Source: Polychytrium aggregatum
Lineage: Eukaryota > Chytridiomycota > Chytridiomycetes > Polychytriales
Length of the DNA: 64,000 bases
Direction: 5' to 3'
NCBI RefSeq assembly: GCF_025602895.1
Contig: NW_026516203.1
Location: forward strand, 1,240,001-1,304,000
The notes under the pieces are model-generated. The model did no database searches. It was given only the letters and a program-made list of their open reading frames with translations, and had not been told where the DNA came from. Shown here one piece after another: positions 61,925-64,000 of this stretch. A program made the position numbers and the translations under genes. Each line of letters opens with the position of its first letter. The stretch's first letter is position 1.

Positions 61925-64000
61925 TCAATTTTTCGATCCCGAGTTGCGTTGCACTTGTGCTTGGCAAAGGTCGATCAGTGTGTCCATTTCCGGAAGGTTG
62001 CGGTTGCGGCTGAGGAAGTCGTGGATATCTGCGAGTCCTCCATCCAAGAGTTCGGCCAGTGGTGCCCACGAGTCGTAAGATGGGTCGTATCCCTGCCAGC
62101 GGAGCAAGAACTCGTGTCGATATCCAGGAAGTCGACGTCGTCGGTTGATCCTGTGTCCAATGATCGCTTCGAACACTGATTCGTCGTTGTGGTTGGGTCC
62201 GGGTTCATCAAACACAAGTTGGTCGGTCGATGGTGTGTTGTAGGGGACGAGGGCGGAAGCGGGGAGTTCGGTTGTAAATCGGAGGGTCCTCGGGAGTCGA
62301 AGTCGATATCCAGTCGTTCCGATCTTCTCGATGATCTTGAAGGGTCCCAAGTACGGCATCCGCATCTTGGAGGGTGTGACGTCGTCCGTGCTGAAGTGAT
62401 ACGCGGTCGTGTCGATCAGGACTTGGTCGCCAATGTCGTAGCTGATATCGCGTCGATGTCGGTTGGCGTAGTACAGGGCCCGGTCCTGGGCCTTGCCGAT
62501 GTTGTCCGAGACCAAGTCCAGAGTCGCTTGCATCTCCTCGATCGACTGTGCTGCAGGGTTGGACTCGGCGATGATGTCGGTGTTGGCAGGAGTGCGAGGA
62601 TGCTGACCGTGCATCAGGAAGAAGGGCGAATGTCCAGTCGAAGCTGAGCTGTGTGAGTTGAGCGCGAACTGGATGTATGGCACTTGATCGATCCAGCGGG
62701 AGCCGAGGGCCAGAGTCGAACAGCGGATGGCCTCGGCGACGGTTGCCACAAAGCGTTCGACTTGTCCGGCGGCCTCGTGGTGGTGGGCAAAGGCGATCCG
62801 GAGTTCGGTCTTGAGCAGAGTGTTAAGTCCTGTCCAGAAGGCCGACCGGAAGCGTGTGTCGTGATCCGAGATGAAAGTGCCGGCGAGTCCAAAGTGCACA
62901 AAGACATCGCGGAAGTACTGGCGGGCGACGTCTTCGGCCGAGTCGGTCTTGTTGCCAGGAACCAGGACGACGTACTTGGTGAGGGAGTCGACAAAGATCG
63001 TGATCGAGTTGAAGGTGCGTCCCGAGAGTGAGTCCGTGACAGGCGGGAGTCCGAGGATGAAGTCGAGGGCGACAGTGTCCATCTTGCGGGTGGCCACAGG
63101 GATCCGGGAGAAGTGACCGTATGCTTGTTGTCGTCGGATCTTGGCTCGCTGGCAGATGTCGCAGTGCGAGACCCACTCGGCAATGTCCTTGGACATGGCG
63201 GGCCAGTAGTAGTGTGTCGAGATGGCCTTGTAGAGCGTGTTGGTGCCGGGGTGAGCTGCACAGACAGAGTCGTGGTGGTCCTTGATGATCGAGATGCGGA
63301 GGTCCTTGCCGGGGATGCAGATGCGGGTCGAGTCGAAGTAGAGAATCCCGTGTCGAAGTGAGAAGCGGTGCAGCTGTGCCTTCATCCACGGCTTGAGTCC
63401 GTCGGTCGAGTTGTCGCGGAGGACCGAGATCAGTGCTGACAGGATCGGGTCGGAGCTGTACTGAGTGCGGATGGTGTCCAAGAGATCGTCGGGCGAGGGT
63501 CCGAGGTTGACAATCGCGTTGATGATCGAGACTTGGACGGCCTTGGAGATGGCTGTCGGTGTGCGCGAGAGCACGTCGGCGACCTTGTTCCACGAGCCGG
63601 GGATCCACTGGATCTCGAGGTCAAAGTCCAGCATCGTGTCGATGGCTCGCTGTTGGCGCTTGTTGAGGGTCTTGGAGTCGAGGATGTGCTTGAGCGCCTT
63701 CTGGTCGGTGTGGAGGAAGACTTTGCGGCCGACGAGGTAGTTCTTGAACTTGTCGAGGTGGCGGGTGATCGACAGCAGCTCGCCGTTGTAGGGCGAGTAG
63801 TTGAGTTCGGATCCGTGCAGTTTCTGCGAGTTGAAAGCGATGGGGCGCACCGTGCCGGATCCGTCCATGTCCTGCCCGATCCATCCACCAATCGATGCGC
63901 TTGACTCGGACCAGTCGGTGAAGAGGTGAATGTCCTTGTCCGGGTTGACCATGTGCAGCGACTGAGGCGAGAGCAACTTGAGCTGCTCGAAGGCGGCGAT
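61925..64000 (-). CDS. E5 pol, partial (RNase H-IN-chromodomain)
   Basis: Open from the right edge to the stop at 61925. Sequence as in E4 pol over this part, with SPDD and KAQDR. The 5' part is outside the window. Confidence 0.93.
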   Translation of the reverse strand: MAAFEQLKLLSPQSLHMVNPDKDIHLFTDWSESSASIGGWIGQDMDGSGTVRPIAFNSQKLHGSELNYSPYNGELLSITRHLDKFKNYLVGRKVFLHTDQKALKHILDSKTLNKRQQRAIDTMLDFDLEIQWIPGSWNKVADVLSRTPTAISKAVQVSIINAIVNLGPSPDDLLDTIRTQYSSDPILSALISVLRDNSTDGLKPWMKAQLHRFSLRHGILYFDSTRICIPGKDLRISIIKDHHDSVCAAHPGTNTLYKAISTHYYWPAMSKDIAEWVSHCDICQRAKIRRQQAYGHFSRIPVATRKMDTVALDFILGLPPVTDSLSGRTFNSITIFVDSLTKYVVLVPGNKTDSAEDVARQYFRDVFVHFGLAGTFISDHDTRFRSAFWTGLNTLLKTELRIAFAHHHEAAGQVERFVATVAEAIRCSTLALGSRWIDQVPYIQFALNSHSSASTGHSPFFLMHGQHPRTPANTDIIAESNPAAQSIEEMQATLDLVSDNIGKAQDRALYYANRHRRDISYDIGDQVLIDTTAYHFSTDDVTPSKMRMPYLGPFKIIEKIGTTGYRLRLPRTLRFTTELPASALVPYNTPSTDQLVFDEPGPNHNDESVFEAIIGHRINRRRRLPGYRHEFLLRWQGYDPSYDSWAPLAELLDGGLADIHDFLSRNRNLPEMDTLIDLCQAQVQRNSGSKN

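Larger units (their letters stand above)
52262..64000 (-). mobile_element. Element D: truncated minus-strand chromovirus, split by E4 and E5
   Basis: Visible D pieces are 52262-55398 and 61118-61424; its 5' part lies beyond the right edge. The 3' end, with the end of the chromodomain and the 3' LTR, is missing because D stops at the B1 LTR. Confidence 0.85.
61425..64000 (-). mobile_element. Element E5: E copy running off the right edge
   Basis: Inserted in D; left flank GATTG (61420-61424). Only the 3' LTR and the 3' half of pol are inside the window, so its target duplication cannot be checked. Confidence 0.95.

Overview
The window reads as nuclear DNA of a GC-rich, intron-rich fungus. Genes carry many short GT-AG introns, and there are a U2 snRNA gene, a tRNA-Ser gene, a fungal-type secreted aspartic protease and several families of chromodomain-bearing Ty3/Gypsy LTR retrotransposons (chromoviruses). 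The phylum cannot be fixed from the sequence alone.

Left third (1-15650), host genes. On the minus strand lies the 5' part of QNS1 (glutamine-dependent NAD+ synthetase, at least ten exons, running off the left edge), preceded by an unidentified multi-exon minus-strand gene whose largest visible intron holds a ~240 bp AACAGC repeat. NMT1 (N-myristoyltransferase, ten exons) follows on the plus strand, then a minus-strand U2 snRNA gene, a plus-strand tRNA-Ser(CGA), a plus-strand EME1-like gene (partner of the MUS81 nuclease, four exons) and a minus-strand secreted aspartic protease (eight exons). For NMT1, EME1 and the protease the proposed exons sum to a multiple of three.

Middle (15654-19787), a multi-exon Tnp2/CACTA-type DNA transposase gene that ends exactly at the start of an LTR.

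Right two thirds (about 19783-64000), a stack of nested LTR retrotransposons. I call the families A to E. Order: an A 5' end (LTR plus 26 gag codons) meets B1 (20458-52261). B1 is split by C (21026-27432) and by a second B element, B2 (31686-51605). B2 is split by E1 (plus strand) and E2 (minus strand), and E2 is itself split by E3. To the right of B1 lies D (minus strand, truncated), split by E4 and E5. Six insertions have perfect 5-bp target-site duplications: GTCGC (C), TCTTC (B2), AACGC (E1), CATAC (E2), GCGGT (E3) and CCCAA (E4). Removing the inserts with one duplication copy each gives exactly 5467 bp for both B1 and B2, which independently checks the boundaries. E1, E3 and E4 are each exactly 5719 bp with open gag and pol frames, so the burst is recent.

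How the elements work. C, B and E each place pol in the -1 frame of gag, with a GGGAAAC or GGGAAAT slippery heptamer in the correct phase and a perfect inverted repeat downstream: a -1 programmed frameshift. Priming differs. B and E have TGGTAGCATCGG directly after the LTR (tRNA-type primer site, end of an initiator-like tRNA), and in E the gag start codon straddles the LTR/primer-site boundary. A and C instead have a 12-nt sequence just inside the LTR that is the exact complement of a 12-mer about 40 bp downstream of the LTR TATA box, the arrangement expected for Tf1-like self-priming. All four pol families keep a C-terminal chromodomain, which fits insertion into each other. B1 alone lacks matching flanks and sits between A and D fragments of opposite orientation, which suggests a rearrangement or recombination between B copies.
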